Source: an uncultured Pelagibacteraceae bacterium
GTDB taxonomy: Bacteria; Pseudomonadota; Alphaproteobacteria; Pelagibacterales; Pelagibacteraceae
Length of the DNA stretch: 64,000 nucleotides
NCBI GenBank assembly: GCA_902566925.1
Contig: CACFKO010000001.1
Location: 1-64,000, forward strand
Direction of reading: 5' to 3'
Both the position numbers and the translations under genes were made by a program. Shown one piece after another: positions 1 to 10,870 of this stretch. The notes under the pieces were generated by a model. The model saw nothing but the letters and a program-made list of their open reading frames with translations, had not been told where the DNA came from and made no database searches. The stretch's first letter is position 1. Each line of letters opens with the position of its first letter.

Positions 1-18
1 TTAATGATAGAGGCATAG
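1..18 (+). CDS. atpH: ATP synthase delta subunit, C-terminal end only (partial)
   Basis: Only the last five codons and a TAG stop would be visible, reading Leu-Met-Ile-Glu-Ala-stop, with the stop one base before the atpA start. The assignment rests mainly on context, because atpH precedes atpA in alphaproteobacterial F1 operons. The short reading frame itself is not diagnostic, and a different upstream gene cannot be excluded. Confidence 0.4.
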   Translation, partial: LMIEA

Positions 19-19
19 T

Positions 20-1561
20 ATGGATATTAATCCTTCTGAAATAACAAAAATTTTAAAAGAACAAATTAAAAATTTAGGAGATAAGACTGAAGTTTCTGAA
101 ATTGGTAAAGTTTTATCAGTCGGTGATGGTATTGCCAGAGTATATGGTCTTGACAATGTTCAGGCCGGAGAAATGGTTGAGTTCAAAGATGGCTTAAAAG
201 GAATGGCTTTAAATTTGGAAAGCGATAATGTTGGAATTGTAATTTTTGGTGACGATAAATCAATCAAAGAGGGAGATACTGTTAAAAGAACAGGAGCTAT
301 TGTTGATGTTCCAGTGGGAAAAGAATTACTTGGAAGAGTGGTCGATGCATTGGGAAATCCAATTGATGGAAAAGAAGCTTTAAAAAAGGGAGTTAAAAGA
401 AAAAGAGTTGAGGTAAAGGCCCCAGGAATAATTCCAAGAAAATCTGTTAGCGAACCAATGCAAACAGGATTAAAAGCTATCGATAGCTTAATTCCAATTG
501 GAAGAGGACAGCGTGAATTAATTATCGGAGACAGACAAACAGGAAAAACTGCTGTAGCCATTGATACAATCATCAATCAAAAAAAAATAAACGAATCTAA
601 TGATGAAAAAAAGAAACTGTATTGTATTTATGTTGCTATAGGACAAAAAAGATCGACAGTTGCCCAAATTCTCAAAACATTACAAGACGCTGGAGCGATG
701 GATTATACAATCATCGTTTCAGCTACAGCATCTGATCCTGCTCCTTTGCAGTTCCTGGCTCCCTATACTGGCTGTACTTTTGGGGAATTTTTCAGAGATA
801 ATGGAATGCATGCATTAATTATTTATGACGATCTATCCAAGCAAGCAGTGGCTTACAGACAAATGTCTCTTTTATTGAGAAGACCCCCTGGTAGAGAAGC
901 ATATCCTGGAGATGTTTTTTATTTACACAGCAGATTACTTGAGCGGGCAGCTAAGCTTAACGATGACAATGGAGGTGGATCCCTTACAGCTTTGCCAATT
1001 ATTGAAACACAAGCAGGTGATGTATCAGCTTATATACCAACTAACGTTATATCTATTACTGATGGACAAATATTTTTAGGCACAGAATTATTTAATCAAG
1101 GAATAAGACCAGCTGTTAATGTAGGTCTTTCCGTTTCAAGAGTTGGTTCTGCAGCACAAACAAAAGCTATGAAAAAAGTGGCAGGATCAATTAAACTTGA
1201 ACTAGCCCAGTATCGTGAAATGGCAGCATTCGCTCAATTTGGTTCCGACCTAGATGCATCAACACAAAAACTTTTAAACCGAGGATCAAAACTTACAGAA
1301 CTTTTAAAACAAAATCAGTACAGTCCTATGACAGTAGCAGAACAAGTGATCACAATATATGCAGGAGTTAAAGGTTATTTGGACAGTATTGATATAAGTC
1401 AAATCAATTCTTTTGAAAAAGGCCTATTGGAACTGGTAAAAAGTGAAAAGCCAGAAATATTAGAGTCAATTCAAAAAAGCGGAAAAATCGAAGAAGATAT
1501 AGATAAAATTTTATCGGAAATTATTAATAATTATAAAAAAACAAATTTTGAGAAAAAATAA
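20..1561 (+). CDS. atpA: F1Fo ATP synthase subunit alpha
   Basis: This is the non-catalytic nucleotide-binding subunit of the F1 head, which alternates with beta subunits on the cytoplasmic face of the inner membrane. At 513 residues it has the normal family length. The N-terminal beta-barrel is followed by the Walker A motif GDRQTGKT at residues 170-177. The alpha-family stretch [20 protein letters not shown] follows, then a helical C-terminal domain. A GAGG element lies about 8 bases before the ATG. The last base of its stop codon is the first base of atpG, so the two genes are probably translationally coupled. Confidence 0.98.
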   Translation: MDINPSEITKILKEQIKNLGDKTEVSEIGKVLSVGDGIARVYGLDNVQAGEMVEFKDGLKGMALNLESDNVGIVIFGDDKSIKEGDTVKRTGAIVDVPVGKELLGRVVDALGNPIDGKEALKKGVKRKRVEVKAPGIIPRKSVSEPMQTGLKAIDSLIPIGRGQRELIIGDRQTGKTAVAIDTIINQKKINESNDEKKKLYCIYVAIGQKRSTVAQILKTLQDAGAMDYTIIVSATASDPAPLQFLAPYTGCTFGEFFRDNGMHALIIYDDLSKQAVAYRQMSLLLRRPPGREAYPGDVFYLHSRLLERAAKLNDDNGGGSLTALPIIETQAGDVSAYIPTNVISITDGQIFLGTELFNQGIRPAVNVGLSVSRVGSAAQTKAMKKVAGSIKLELAQYREMAAFAQFGSDLDASTQKLLNRGSKLTELLKQNQYSPMTVAEQVITIYAGVKGYLDSIDISQINSFEKGLLELVKSEKPEILESIQKSGKIEEDIDKILSEIINNYKKTNFEKK

Positions 1562-2436
1562 TGCCAAGTCTTGATGATTTAAGAAAAAGAATTGCTAGCG
1601 TAAAGTCTACACAGAAGATTACAAAAGCCATGAAAATGGTGGCTGCAGCAAAGCTTCGTAAAGCACAAGAAATGGCAGAAAAAGGAAGGCCTTACAGCGA
1701 CAAAATGGATATAATTATACAAAACTTAAGTAAAGCAATTAATGATCCTTCAAATGCTCCAAAGCTTTTGGTGGGTACAGGAGAAGACAAAAGCCACTTA
1801 TGTGTTGTAATGACAGCAGATAGAGGTCTTTGTGGAGGTTTTAATACGAACATTGTCAAGCTAGCAAAAAATTATTTTAATAAAATTCTAAAAGATTCTA
1901 AGAATTTGAAAATTATAACAGTTGGCACTAAAGGACTTGATCAACTTAAGAGAGATTATGGAAAATATATTATAAAAAAAATAAATTTTAAAGATAAGAA
2001 AAAACTATCATTCGAGGATGCAGAGTCCATTGGAAATGAAATAGTAAAATTATTTAAGAATAAAGAATTTGATAAATGTGTAATATTTTTTAATAAGTTC
2101 AAAAATGTTATGACCCAAATACCCCAATCCCAACAGGTGATTCCTGCAAAAAAGAATGAAAAATCAAAAGAAGAACAAGATTTATCTTATGAATTTGAGC
2201 CAGAAGAAGATGAGATTTTGGAAGATCTTCTTCCCAAAAATATTTCTACTCAAATATATAAAGGCTTTTTAGAAAATTCTGCAAGTGAACAAGGTTCAAG
2301 AATGACAGCAATGGATAATGCAACAAGAAATGCTGGAGATTTAGTAGAAAAGCTTACTATTAATTACAATAGAAGTAGGCAAGCCGCTATTACAAAAGAA
2401 CTAATTGAAATAATATCGGGAGCCGAAAGTTTATAA
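1561..2436 (+). CDS. atpG: F1Fo ATP synthase subunit gamma
   Basis: This is the central rotor shaft of F1, which couples proton flow through Fo to conformational change in the beta subunits. The N-terminus (PSLDDLRKRIASVKSTQKIT) and the C-terminal helix (SRQAAITKELIEIISGAESL) are the conserved coiled-coil ends that insert into the alpha3beta3 head. The protein is 291 residues. A charged stretch near residues 197-222, rich in Lys then Glu, forms a loop between the two conserved helical parts. It sits between atpA and atpD with a one-base overlap and no gap. Confidence 0.98.
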   Translation: MPSLDDLRKRIASVKSTQKITKAMKMVAAAKLRKAQEMAEKGRPYSDKMDIIIQNLSKAINDPSNAPKLLVGTGEDKSHLCVVMTADRGLCGGFNTNIVKLAKNYFNKILKDSKNLKIITVGTKGLDQLKRDYGKYIIKKINFKDKKKLSFEDAESIGNEIVKLFKNKEFDKCVIFFNKFKNVMTQIPQSQQVIPAKKNEKSKEEQDLSYEFEPEEDEILEDLLPKNISTQIYKGFLENSASEQGSRMTAMDNATRNAGDLVEKLTINYNRSRQAAITKELIEIISGAESL

Positions 2437-3858
<1,422 letters not shown>

Positions 3859-4248
3859 ATGAGCGACAGTTTTAATATAGAAATAGTTTCTCCAGAAAAA
3901 AAAATACTAACAGATAAGGCAGATTCAGCAACTATACCTTCGTTCGAAGGGGAGATGACTATTTTGTCAAACCATATACCATTAATTACTTTTTTAAGAC
4001 CTGGAATTGTTAAAATTAATGGCAATAAAGAAGTACAATATTTTCTTGAGGAAGGTACAATAGAGTTCTCCAACAATAACTTAACAATTTTGTCTTCAAC
4101 AGTTGTAGAAGTTAGCTCACTTTCAAAAGAAAAAATATCTAAGATGATAGAAGATGGAAAAAACCAACTTAACCAAGATAACTTGAATGATAAAACACGT
4201 TATGTTATTTCCCACAAAATAGATTGTTTATCTAGAATCAATATATAG
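3859..4248 (+). CDS. atpC: F1Fo ATP synthase subunit epsilon
   Basis: This is the small F1 stalk subunit that binds gamma and the c-ring and can inhibit ATP hydrolysis. The N-terminal beta-sandwich signature is present: FNIEIVSPEKKILTDKADSA, then the segment around PSFEGEMTILSNHIPLIT. The 129 residues are close to family length, with a short helical C-terminus. It starts directly after the atpD stop. Its 3' end overlaps the 3' end of the convergent rppH gene by 11 bases, with no terminator hairpin visible between them. Confidence 0.96.
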   Translation: MSDSFNIEIVSPEKKILTDKADSATIPSFEGEMTILSNHIPLITFLRPGIVKINGNKEVQYFLEEGTIEFSNNNLTILSSTVVEVSSLSKEKISKMIEDGKNQLNQDNLNDKTRYVISHKIDCLSRINI

Positions 4249-4711
4249 AGTCTTTTATTTTGGGAACAAGCTCTTCATAGATCTTTTTTTTAAATTCCAC
4301 AATTACTCCAGGTAGACTTTCGATTTCTAACCATTTCCACTCAATGAACTCGTGGTTACTTGTTCGGAGGTCAATCTCATTATCATTGCCTAAAAATTTC
4401 ACTATGAACCATTTTTGTTTTTGACCCCTATATTTTCCTCTCCAAATTTTCCCCAAGAGATTTTCAGGCAACTCATATTCAGACCAGCCTTCTACTTCTT
4501 TCAATATTCTAATATTTTTTATCCCAGTTTCTTCTTTTAATTCTCTCTTCATCGCATCTATCAAATTTTCACCTTCGTTAACACCACCCTGTGGCATTTG
4601 CCATTTATCTACTGGATTATCTTTTCTTTTCCCTACAAAAACTCTATTTTTATTATTTAAAACCACAGCCCCAACACCAATTCTTAATGGAAGAATTCTA
4701 TTTATGTTCAT
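4238..4711 (-). CDS. rppH: RNA pyrophosphohydrolase, Nudix family
   Basis: It removes pyrophosphate from the 5' end of triphosphorylated RNA, which primes mRNA for decay. In this family the same fold also hydrolyses dinucleoside polyphosphates. The Nudix box is complete at residues 42-64 (GX5E, then REL, then EETGI). The N-terminal RIGVGAVVLNN and the WQMPQGGVNEGE segment are typical of RppH/NudH. The 157 residues match the family. It is the last gene of the minus-strand run from rplU, and its ATG overlaps the ctpA stop by four bases. Confidence 0.95.
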   Translation of the reverse strand: MNINRILPLRIGVGAVVLNNKNRVFVGKRKDNPVDKWQMPQGGVNEGENLIDAMKRELKEETGIKNIRILKEVEGWSEYELPENLLGKIWRGKYRGQKQKWFIVKFLGNDNEIDLRTSNHEFIEWKWLEIESLPGVIVEFKKKIYEELVPKIKDSIY

Positions 4712-5841
4712 ATAGTTAATAATTTAATAGCGTAACTCAATTGATTATCTGAAGGACTATTAACTTTAAAGTCTTTGCCTTTTTCCTCAACTAATATGTC
4801 AGGAGCAACACCAACTTCAGAAATAGATTCGCCTGATGGCAAGTAATATTTTGAAACAGTTATTCTTATACCACCACCATCACTCAATGGTATTATTGAT
4901 TGAACAGATCCTTTGCCGTAGGTCTGTTCACCTAAAATAATTGCTCTTTTGTGATCCTTTAGTGCTCCAGCTACTATTTCTGATGCCGAAGCTGATCCAC
5001 CATTTATTAGAACAATCAATGGTTTACCTTTTACTTTATCGCCTTTCTTTGCAAAAAATCTTCTATTTTCTATTAATCTTCTTCCTTTCGTTGAAACAAT
5101 TTCTCCATTAGTCAAAAAGAAATCTGTTACATTTATTGCTTGGGTTAATAATCCACCAGGATTATTTCTAAGATCAAGAATATAGCCAACAGGTTTATCT
5201 TTAAGTTCAAATGTATTAATTTTTTCAACTAATTGATTGCTGCTGTTATTATTAAAAGCTTTTAATCTTAAGTAACCAATATTTCTTTCAATTATTTTAG
5301 CTTCTACAGATTGTACTTCGATTATTTCTCTCTTAATTTTTTTTTCTAAAGCTTTTTTTTCACCCTTCCTTCTGATTGTTAGATTAATCGTTGAACCGAC
5401 TGGTCCTCTCATAAGTTTCACTGCTTCCATAAGTGTCTTTCCTTGGACTTGGGTGCCATCTATTTTCACTATATAGTCCCCAGACTTAATTCCTGCTTTT
5501 TCAGCAGGAGTTCCATCAATTGGAGAAATTACTTTTACCACTCCTGCTTCCATTCCAACCTCGATACCTAGACCGCCAAACTCACCCTTAGTGTCTGTTT
5601 CCATACTTTTAAAGATTTCAGGATTCATGTAAGCAGAGTATGGATCCAGGGACTGTAAAGCACCATTTATAGCAGAGTCAATCATTTCTGATTGATCAAC
5701 ATCATCCACATACTCTTTTTTTATTTTTTCTAAAACTTCCCCGAACAAATCTATTTTTTCGTATAGGTTTTCACTTGTCTTTGAATAAACATTTTTGCTC
5801 AAAAGAAAAAAAATAAAAATAATTTTTAAAACACCATTCAT
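4708..5841 (-). CDS. ctpA: Carboxyl-terminal processing protease, S41 family, PDZ-containing
   Basis: This is a periplasmic serine protease of the CtpA/Prc type that trims C-termini of envelope proteins. Residues 1-20 form a hydrophobic signal sequence. A PDZ domain follows at about 88-160 (GGLGIEV, then GDYIVKIDG). The S41 catalytic core carries the Ser in GGSASASEIVAGAL and the Lys in EQTYGKGSVQS. The 377 residues are somewhat short for the family. It overlaps both rsfS and rppH by four bases. In other alphaproteobacteria a murein hydrolase activator gene usually precedes it; none is seen here. Confidence 0.95.
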   Translation of the reverse strand: MNGVLKIIFIFFLLSKNVYSKTSENLYEKIDLFGEVLEKIKKEYVDDVDQSEMIDSAINGALQSLDPYSAYMNPEIFKSMETDTKGEFGGLGIEVGMEAGVVKVISPIDGTPAEKAGIKSGDYIVKIDGTQVQGKTLMEAVKLMRGPVGSTINLTIRRKGEKKALEKKIKREIIEVQSVEAKIIERNIGYLRLKAFNNNSSNQLVEKINTFELKDKPVGYILDLRNNPGGLLTQAINVTDFFLTNGEIVSTKGRRLIENRRFFAKKGDKVKGKPLIVLINGGSASASEIVAGALKDHKRAIILGEQTYGKGSVQSIIPLSDGGGIRITVSKYYLPSGESISEVGVAPDILVEEKGKDFKVNSPSDNQLSYAIKLLTI

Positions 5842-6188
5842 ATTGTTACCTCTTTTTTGTTAGCTGGATCACACCACATTTTTTCCAGGTCATAAAACTT
5901 TCTCTTTTCAGGATGAAAGATATGAACAATTATGTCAATAGCATCTATTAACTTCCATTCTTTGCTTGTTTTTCCTTCAATTTTAAATTGGCCAATACCG
6001 TTCTCTCCTAGTTTTTTTACTACTATTTCAGATAAAGACTGAATATGTCTGGAAGAACTTCCGGAAGCTATAATCATATAGTCAGCAATAGAGGACTTTC
6101 CCCTCAGACTTATTGCCACGATATTTTTAGCCTTGTTTTCATTTAAAGTTTTTTCTATTATTTTTTTTATTTTTGAAACTTCCATCAT
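5838..6188 (-). CDS. rsfS: Ribosomal silencing factor RsfS (Iojap family)
   Basis: It binds ribosomal protein L14 on the large subunit and blocks subunit joining under nutrient limitation. The 116 residues carry the family core: NIVAISLRGKSSIADYMIIASG, then RHIQSLSE, then WKLIDAIDIIVHIFHPEKRKFYDLE. There are two consecutive ATG codons, and the first overlaps the nadD stop. The neighbouring order nadD-rsfS is the usual one. The rlmH gene that normally follows rsfS is absent, and ctpA starts at the rsfS stop. Confidence 0.93.
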   Translation of the reverse strand: MMEVSKIKKIIEKTLNENKAKNIVAISLRGKSSIADYMIIASGSSSRHIQSLSEIVVKKLGENGIGQFKIEGKTSKEWKLIDAIDIIVHIFHPEKRKFYDLEKMWCDPANKKEVTI

Positions 6189-6733
6189 TTTTTATATTTT
6201 AAATAATTTTCTCTTATTTTTGAAGAAGAAATATCAATCTTTTTTGATCTTAAAAATAATATTTTATCTCTTCCAAGGGTTTTTATAGCCTCACAAGTTA
6301 ACATTTTTTTGACATATCCAGCTCGAGGAAAAACAACAATTTTACAAAGATTTGCAATTTTTTTCCATTCATGCCATTTATGAAATTTTATAAGATTATC
6401 AGCCCCCATAATAAAAAAAATTTTTGAATTTTTATTTTTATTAATAAACTTAATAAGATTGATAGTTTTAGATGATTTTATTAATTTATCAAAACTTTTA
6501 ACCTTTATTTTCTTGATTTTACCCACCTTTTTTTTTGAAAGTGAAAGTCTTTTTTTTAGTGTTGAGTATGGAGATCTTTTGAATGGATTTTTTTTCGTTA
6601 CAGCCCAAATTAGTAATGAAAGTTTTAATTTTTTTATTACAAATTTTGAAATTTCTACGTGACCTACATGAGGAGGATCAAAAGTTCCACCAAAAACCCC
6701 AATTCTTTCCAACTCATTTTTTGAGGTTTTCAT
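6185..6733 (-). CDS. nadD: Nicotinate-nucleotide adenylyltransferase
   Basis: It transfers AMP from ATP to nicotinate mononucleotide, giving deamido-NAD in NAD synthesis. The nucleotidyltransferase motif GGTFDPPHVGHVEIS lies near residue 15, with its HxGH equivalent (HVGH). The C-terminal SSSKIREN segment is the second nucleotide-binding motif (ISSTxIR type). The 182 residues are slightly short for the family. It lies 3 bases after proA and overlaps rsfS, consistent with one transcript. Confidence 0.93.
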   Translation of the reverse strand: MKTSKNELERIGVFGGTFDPPHVGHVEISKFVIKKLKLSLLIWAVTKKNPFKRSPYSTLKKRLSLSKKKVGKIKKIKVKSFDKLIKSSKTINLIKFINKNKNSKIFFIMGADNLIKFHKWHEWKKIANLCKIVVFPRAGYVKKMLTCEAIKTLGRDKILFLRSKKIDISSSKIRENYLKYKK

Positions 6734-6736
6734 TTA

Positions 6737-7978
6737 CTAAGATCTTACCGTTCCATTACTTTTTACAATATACTTATAAGAGGTTAATTGATTTATTCCA
6801 ACAGGTCCACGTGGAGGCATTTTATTTGTCGATATTCCAATTTCACCACCAAATCCAAATTCACCACCATCGGCAAATTGAGTAGAGGTATTATGCATTG
6901 CTATAGAGCTATTCACACCTTTTAAAAAGTATTTTGCTACTTTGGAGTTATTTGTAATAATGCTATCAGTATGCATAGTTCCATATTTAAGAATATGCTC
7001 AACCGCTTCTTCAACATTTTTTACAGTTTTAATAGATATTATTTTATCTAAATACTCAGTTTCCCAATCTTTTTCAGTAGCCTTTTTTAATTTATAGCGA
7101 AAATGTTTATTAATTTTATTATCAACTCTTACTTCACATCCCTTATTAATAAGGGCGTTGATAATTTTATTGCCATGTGAAGATATAATTTTTTCATTAA
7201 GCAAAAGAGTTTCTAATGCCCCACAAATGCTTGTCCTCCTCATTTTGGCATTCAGAATAACTTTTTTTGCCACTTTAAAATTGGCGTTCTTATCTAAATA
7301 TATATGACACAATCCCTCAAGATGACCTATAACATTCACTTTGGATAATTTTTTAACTTTTTCTACCAGATGTTTCCCGCCTCTTGGAACAACTACATCG
7401 ACGTAATTCCCCATTTTTGAAAGCATAAAATCAACTATTTTACGATTTGTGTTCTCTATAAATTGAATACAATTTTCGTCTATTTTATTTTTTTTCAAAG
7501 CTTTTTTAAATAAATCTACCAAGATCTTATTTGTATAGTAAGCCTCAGATCCACCTCTTAAAATTGCACAATTTCCTGATTTAAGACATAGAGCTGCTAC
7601 GTCAGCTGTAACATTTGGTCTACTTTCATAGATTATCGCAATGACACCTATTGGTATCGAAACTTTCTTGATCCATAATTTATTTGGTCTTTTCCATTTT
7701 GACAAAACTTGACCAATTGGATTTTTGAATGATTTAATTTTTGTAATACCAGTTCGGATTCCATAAATCTTACTTTGATTTAATACCAATCTATCAAGAA
7801 GATTTTTTCTTCTAGCCTTTTTTAAATCTTTTAAATTTTCTTTAATAATTTTTGACTCGTTCAATTTTAGGAGACTGGCATAATCCCCCAAAGTTTTTTG
7901 AATCCTATTATGATCAACTTTTTTCAGGTTTTCAAATGCCTTTTTTGCTTTTATTCCTATGTTGTTTAAATATTGCAT
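6737..7978 (-). CDS. proA: Gamma-glutamyl phosphate reductase
   Basis: This is the second step of proline synthesis, reducing glutamyl 5-phosphate to glutamate semialdehyde with NADPH. The 413 residues match the family. Recognisable segments include PIGVIAIIYESRPNVTADVAALCLKSGN, quoted here in part (start near residue 110, key residues ESRPNVT), and MRRTSICGALETLL, which holds the catalytic Cys. GGEFGFGGEIGISTNK lies near the C-terminus. It starts one base after the proB stop, so the two proline genes are cotranscribed. Confidence 0.97.
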   Translation of the reverse strand: MQYLNNIGIKAKKAFENLKKVDHNRIQKTLGDYASLLKLNESKIIKENLKDLKKARRKNLLDRLVLNQSKIYGIRTGITKIKSFKNPIGQVLSKWKRPNKLWIKKVSIPIGVIAIIYESRPNVTADVAALCLKSGNCAILRGGSEAYYTNKILVDLFKKALKKNKIDENCIQFIENTNRKIVDFMLSKMGNYVDVVVPRGGKHLVEKVKKLSKVNVIGHLEGLCHIYLDKNANFKVAKKVILNAKMRRTSICGALETLLLNEKIISSHGNKIINALINKGCEVRVDNKINKHFRYKLKKATEKDWETEYLDKIISIKTVKNVEEAVEHILKYGTMHTDSIITNNSKVAKYFLKGVNSSIAMHNTSTQFADGGEFGFGGEIGISTNKMPPRGPVGINQLTSYKYIVKSNGTVRS

Positions 7979-7979
7979 T

Positions 7980-9074
7980 TTATAATTTTACCATATCATC
8001 TCTATGAATAATTTCAGATTTACTAGCATATCCCAAAACTTTTTCTATTTGATCACTTTTTAATCCTTTGATTTTTTCAATTTCTTCTGATGAAAAAGAA
8101 GTCAAACCTCTCGCACAATCTTTACCATTCTTATCTACTATCAAGATATTATCTCCCTTTAAAAATTTTCCTTCAACTTTAGTAATACCGGCTGGTAGTA
8201 GACTCTTACCGTTTTTGAGCGCTTTAATCGCTCCATCATCAATAAATATTTTTCCATTGCTTCCTATTGAACTTACAATCCACTTTTCTCTTGCGTGGAG
8301 TGCAGAAACTTTTGGAATAAACCATGTACATTTATTTTTTTTTAAAATTTCATTAATGGGTCTAAGTATGTTTCCATTTGCTATAGCCATATAGCATCCA
8401 GAATTCATACAAATTTTCGCCGCTTGCAACTTGGTCGTCATACCGCCTGAGCCATAATCATTTTTTTTGTTCTCAACAAGTGAATATATTTTTTCATCAA
8501 TATTATTAACTTGTTTAATTATTTTTTTTCTCTCAGAAGGATTGTAAAGACCATCTACATCAGATAAATTTATTAGTGCATCAGCGCTAATTATTTGTGC
8601 TACCCTTGCAGCTAAACGATCATTATCACCATATTTTATTTCAGAGGTTGCGGTAGTATCATTCTCATTAACTATTGGAACTGCTTTTAGTTTAAATAAA
8701 TTCTCGAATGTTCTTTTTGCGTTGATTGCTCTTCTTCTTTGTTCCGTGTCATCTAAAGAAATTAAAATTTGTCCAATTTTGATTCTATTTTTCTCGAAAA
8801 TTTTTCTATAAACATTAGTAAGATGTATCTGCCCTATTGCAGCAACTGCCTGGCTCATTTCTAGTTTAATTTTTTTTTTACTAATTTTAAGATAATTTTG
8901 ACCCAGGGCTATTGCTCCCGAAGAAACTATAACTATATTCTTATTTCTCTTTACCAAATTTTTCAAATCTTTAACCAAACTATTTAACCATTTTTCTTTA
9001 AGCCTTCCTTTCCTATCAACGATATTTGAAGATCCTATTTTAATGACAATTGTGTTAGCTTTATTTAAATACAT
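7980..9074 (-). CDS. proB: Glutamate 5-kinase with C-terminal PUA domain
   Basis: This is the first step of proline synthesis, phosphorylating glutamate with ATP; family members are feedback-inhibited by proline. An amino acid kinase domain occupies residues 1 to about 255 ([40 protein letters not shown]). A PUA domain fills the C-terminal hundred residues ([18 protein letters not shown]). The 364 residues match the two-domain form. The start overlaps the obgE stop by 10 bases. Confidence 0.97.
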   Translation of the reverse strand: MYLNKANTIVIKIGSSNIVDRKGRLKEKWLNSLVKDLKNLVKRNKNIVIVSSGAIALGQNYLKISKKKIKLEMSQAVAAIGQIHLTNVYRKIFEKNRIKIGQILISLDDTEQRRRAINAKRTFENLFKLKAVPIVNENDTTATSEIKYGDNDRLAARVAQIISADALINLSDVDGLYNPSERKKIIKQVNNIDEKIYSLVENKKNDYGSGGMTTKLQAAKICMNSGCYMAIANGNILRPINEILKKNKCTWFIPKVSALHAREKWIVSSIGSNGKIFIDDGAIKALKNGKSLLPAGITKVEGKFLKGDNILIVDKNGKDCARGLTSFSSEEIEKIKGLKSDQIEKVLGYASKSEIIHRDDMVKL

Positions 9075-10048
9075 TTTGTGTAAATTATTTTTTTAATTTT
9101 TTGAAAATTTTGATTTGAAATCAAAGATGTAATCTCGTAATTTTTTTTAATTTTATTCTTAAATTCTTTTAATTTTTTATTTATAGAGTCCATACTAACT
9201 AAATCTAGCTTATTAAAAATAATTATTTCTTTCTTTTTTAAAATATTTTTATCATATTTGGATAGCTCATTTCTTATTTTTAAATAGTTACCCAAAATAT
9301 CTTTTTCAGAAATATCTATCAAATGTACCAAGGTCTTGCATCTTTCTATATGCCTTAAAAATTTATCTCCCAGACCAACTCCTTTATGTGAACCTTCTAT
9401 AAGCCCAGGAATATCCGCTAAAACTATTTCTTTATGATTTATATTCAAAACACCCAGGTTAGGATTTATCGTCGTGAAAGGATAATTCGCAATTTTTGGT
9501 CTTGCTCTAGTACATTTGGATAGAAAACTAGATTTACCTGCGTTTGGTAATCCAATAATCCCAACGTCAGCAATAACTTTCAGTTGTAACCATATCCAAA
9601 ACTCTTCTCCTTTTTTTCCCTCTGTTTTTTTTCTTGGTGCTCGGTTTGTTGAACTTTTGAATCTTGTGTTTCCCGATCCACCTTTTCCTCCGGTTGCAAC
9701 TACGAATTTTTCATTATTTTTGGTTAAATCATAAATCAAAGTGTTATTGTCCTCCTCGTATATTTGCGTACCAATAGGAACTTTTAGGACCAGATCTTTA
9801 CCGCTTCGTCCAGTTTTATTTTTTTTACTTCCTGAACTCCCAGACTCTGCTTTAAAATGTTGCCTATATCTAAAATCAATTAGCGTGTTGAGGTTTCTTT
9901 CAGATTCTACAATAACAGACCCCCCATTGCCACCATCACCACCATCTGGACCTCCAAATTCGATATATTTTTCTCTTCTGAAGCTAGCAGAACCTGATCC
10001 ACCATTCCCAGCCTTAATATAAATCTTTGCTTGATCAAGAAATTTCAT
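9065..10048 (-). CDS. obgE: Obg-family GTPase, ribosome assembly
   Basis: This is an essential GTPase that acts in late assembly of the 50S subunit and in stress control. The Gly-rich Obg fold spans residues 1 to about 158 ([29 protein letters not shown]). The G domain follows with G1 [10 protein letters not shown]3 DIPGLIEG and G4 NKLD. The 327 residues are at the short end of the family, lacking any extended C-terminal tail. It lies about 30 bases after rpmA, in the conserved rplU-rpmA-obgE order. Confidence 0.97.
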   Translation of the reverse strand: MKFLDQAKIYIKAGNGGSGSASFRREKYIEFGGPDGGDGGNGGSVIVESERNLNTLIDFRYRQHFKAESGSSGSKKNKTGRSGKDLVLKVPIGTQIYEEDNNTLIYDLTKNNEKFVVATGGKGGSGNTRFKSSTNRAPRKKTEGKKGEEFWIWLQLKVIADVGIIGLPNAGKSSFLSKCTRARPKIANYPFTTINPNLGVLNINHKEIVLADIPGLIEGSHKGVGLGDKFLRHIERCKTLVHLIDISEKDILGNYLKIRNELSKYDKNILKKKEIIIFNKLDLVSMDSINKKLKEFKNKIKKNYEITSLISNQNFQKIKKIIYTKCI

Positions 10049-10079
10049 TTTGAAAAGTAGTTATAGTTGCTACTTAAAA

Positions 10080-10334
10080 TTATTTCGGAACTACAGATAC
10101 TAAAGTTCTATTTGATTTAGATTTTTTAAATCTTACTTTTCCACTAATTAATGAAAAAATTGAGTGGTCTTTCCCCATACCTACGTTATTGCCAGGGTGT
10201 ATTCTTGTACCTCTTTGACGAACTATTATATTTCCAGGCTCAACCAACTGGTCTCCATATCTTTTAACCCCTAGTCGACGTCCGGCACTATCTCGTCCGT
10301 TTTTGGTTGTTCCGCCAGCTTTTTTTGTTGCCAT
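10080..10334 (-). CDS. rpmA: 50S ribosomal protein L27
   Basis: This is a small basic protein whose N-terminus reaches the peptidyl transferase centre. The opening [20 protein letters not shown] and the following [20 protein letters not shown] segment are diagnostic of L27. The 84 residues match the family. The protein begins MATKKAGG with no cleavable N-terminal extension of the Firmicutes kind. It starts five bases after the rplU stop. Confidence 0.98.
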   Translation of the reverse strand: MATKKAGGTTKNGRDSAGRRLGVKRYGDQLVEPGNIIVRQRGTRIHPGNNVGMGKDHSIFSLISGKVRFKKSKSNRTLVSVVPK

Positions 10335-10339
10335 AAATT

Positions 10340-10804
10340 TTATTTCTTAGTTTTTGTTTTAATTTCTGTTTTTTTTTCAACAGTTTTTTTGGTCACTTTT
10401 TCTTTTTTTACACTTAATTTTTTATCTGATTTTTCATCATTTGACAATTTGATTTTATCTGTCTTTATTTCGGAAATAACCTTCCCTCCTTTGGATAAAA
10501 TCTTAGTTATTTGAATTTTTGAAAGCGGTTGTCTATGCCCATATCTTTTTCTTGAATTTTGTCTTCTTCTTTTTTTAAAAACTAATATTTTTTTGTCCTT
10601 AATATTTTCTAACAATAAACCCTCAACAACTGCACCGCTTATTGTTGGGTTACCAACCTCGGTAGTTTTATCGTCATTTAAAAGTAAAACTTTCTTAAAT
10701 TCGACTTTTTTACCTTTTGTAATATTTAATTTTTCCACTTTAAGAATATTGCTCGCAGAAACTTTATACTGCTTACCACCTGTTTCTATTATTGCAAAAG
10801 ACAT
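10340..10804 (-). CDS. rplU: 50S ribosomal protein L21 with long Lys-rich tail
   Basis: This is a 23S rRNA-binding protein of the large subunit. Residues 1 to about 103 form the normal L21 domain ([12 protein letters not shown] near the start; [20 protein letters not shown] in the RNA-binding part). About 50 further residues form a Lys/Thr/Glu-rich tail ([15 protein letters not shown]), giving 154 in all. An AAGGA element sits about 8 bases before the ATG. It is first in the operon behind the promoter at 10832-10859. Confidence 0.96.
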   Translation of the reverse strand: MSFAIIETGGKQYKVSASNILKVEKLNITKGKKVEFKKVLLLNDDKTTEVGNPTISGAVVEGLLLENIKDKKILVFKKRRRQNSRKRYGHRQPLSKIQITKILSKGGKVISEIKTDKIKLSNDEKSDKKLSVKKEKVTKKTVEKKTEIKTKTKK

Positions 10805-10831
10805 AAAATTATCCTTAATAAAATTTAAGGC

Positions 10832-10859
10832 AATATAACCCGGAACCTTACCAAGTCAA
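10832..10859 (-). promoter_or_regulatory. Sigma70-type promoter of rplU-rpmA-obgE
   Basis: On the minus strand TTGACT (10859-10854) is followed after 16 bases by TATATT (10837-10832). The predicted start near 10825 leaves a leader of about 20 bases carrying the AAGGA ribosome-binding site of rplU. This is the only good match between gloB and rplU, and the near-consensus boxes suit a ribosomal protein operon. Confidence 0.7.
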
Positions 10860-10870
10860 GTTCAATGATG

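Noticed and set aside
6459..6885. Plus-strand frames over nadD and proA
   Set aside because: Phe-rich translations of Lys-rich coding sequence on the other strand; no independent signals.
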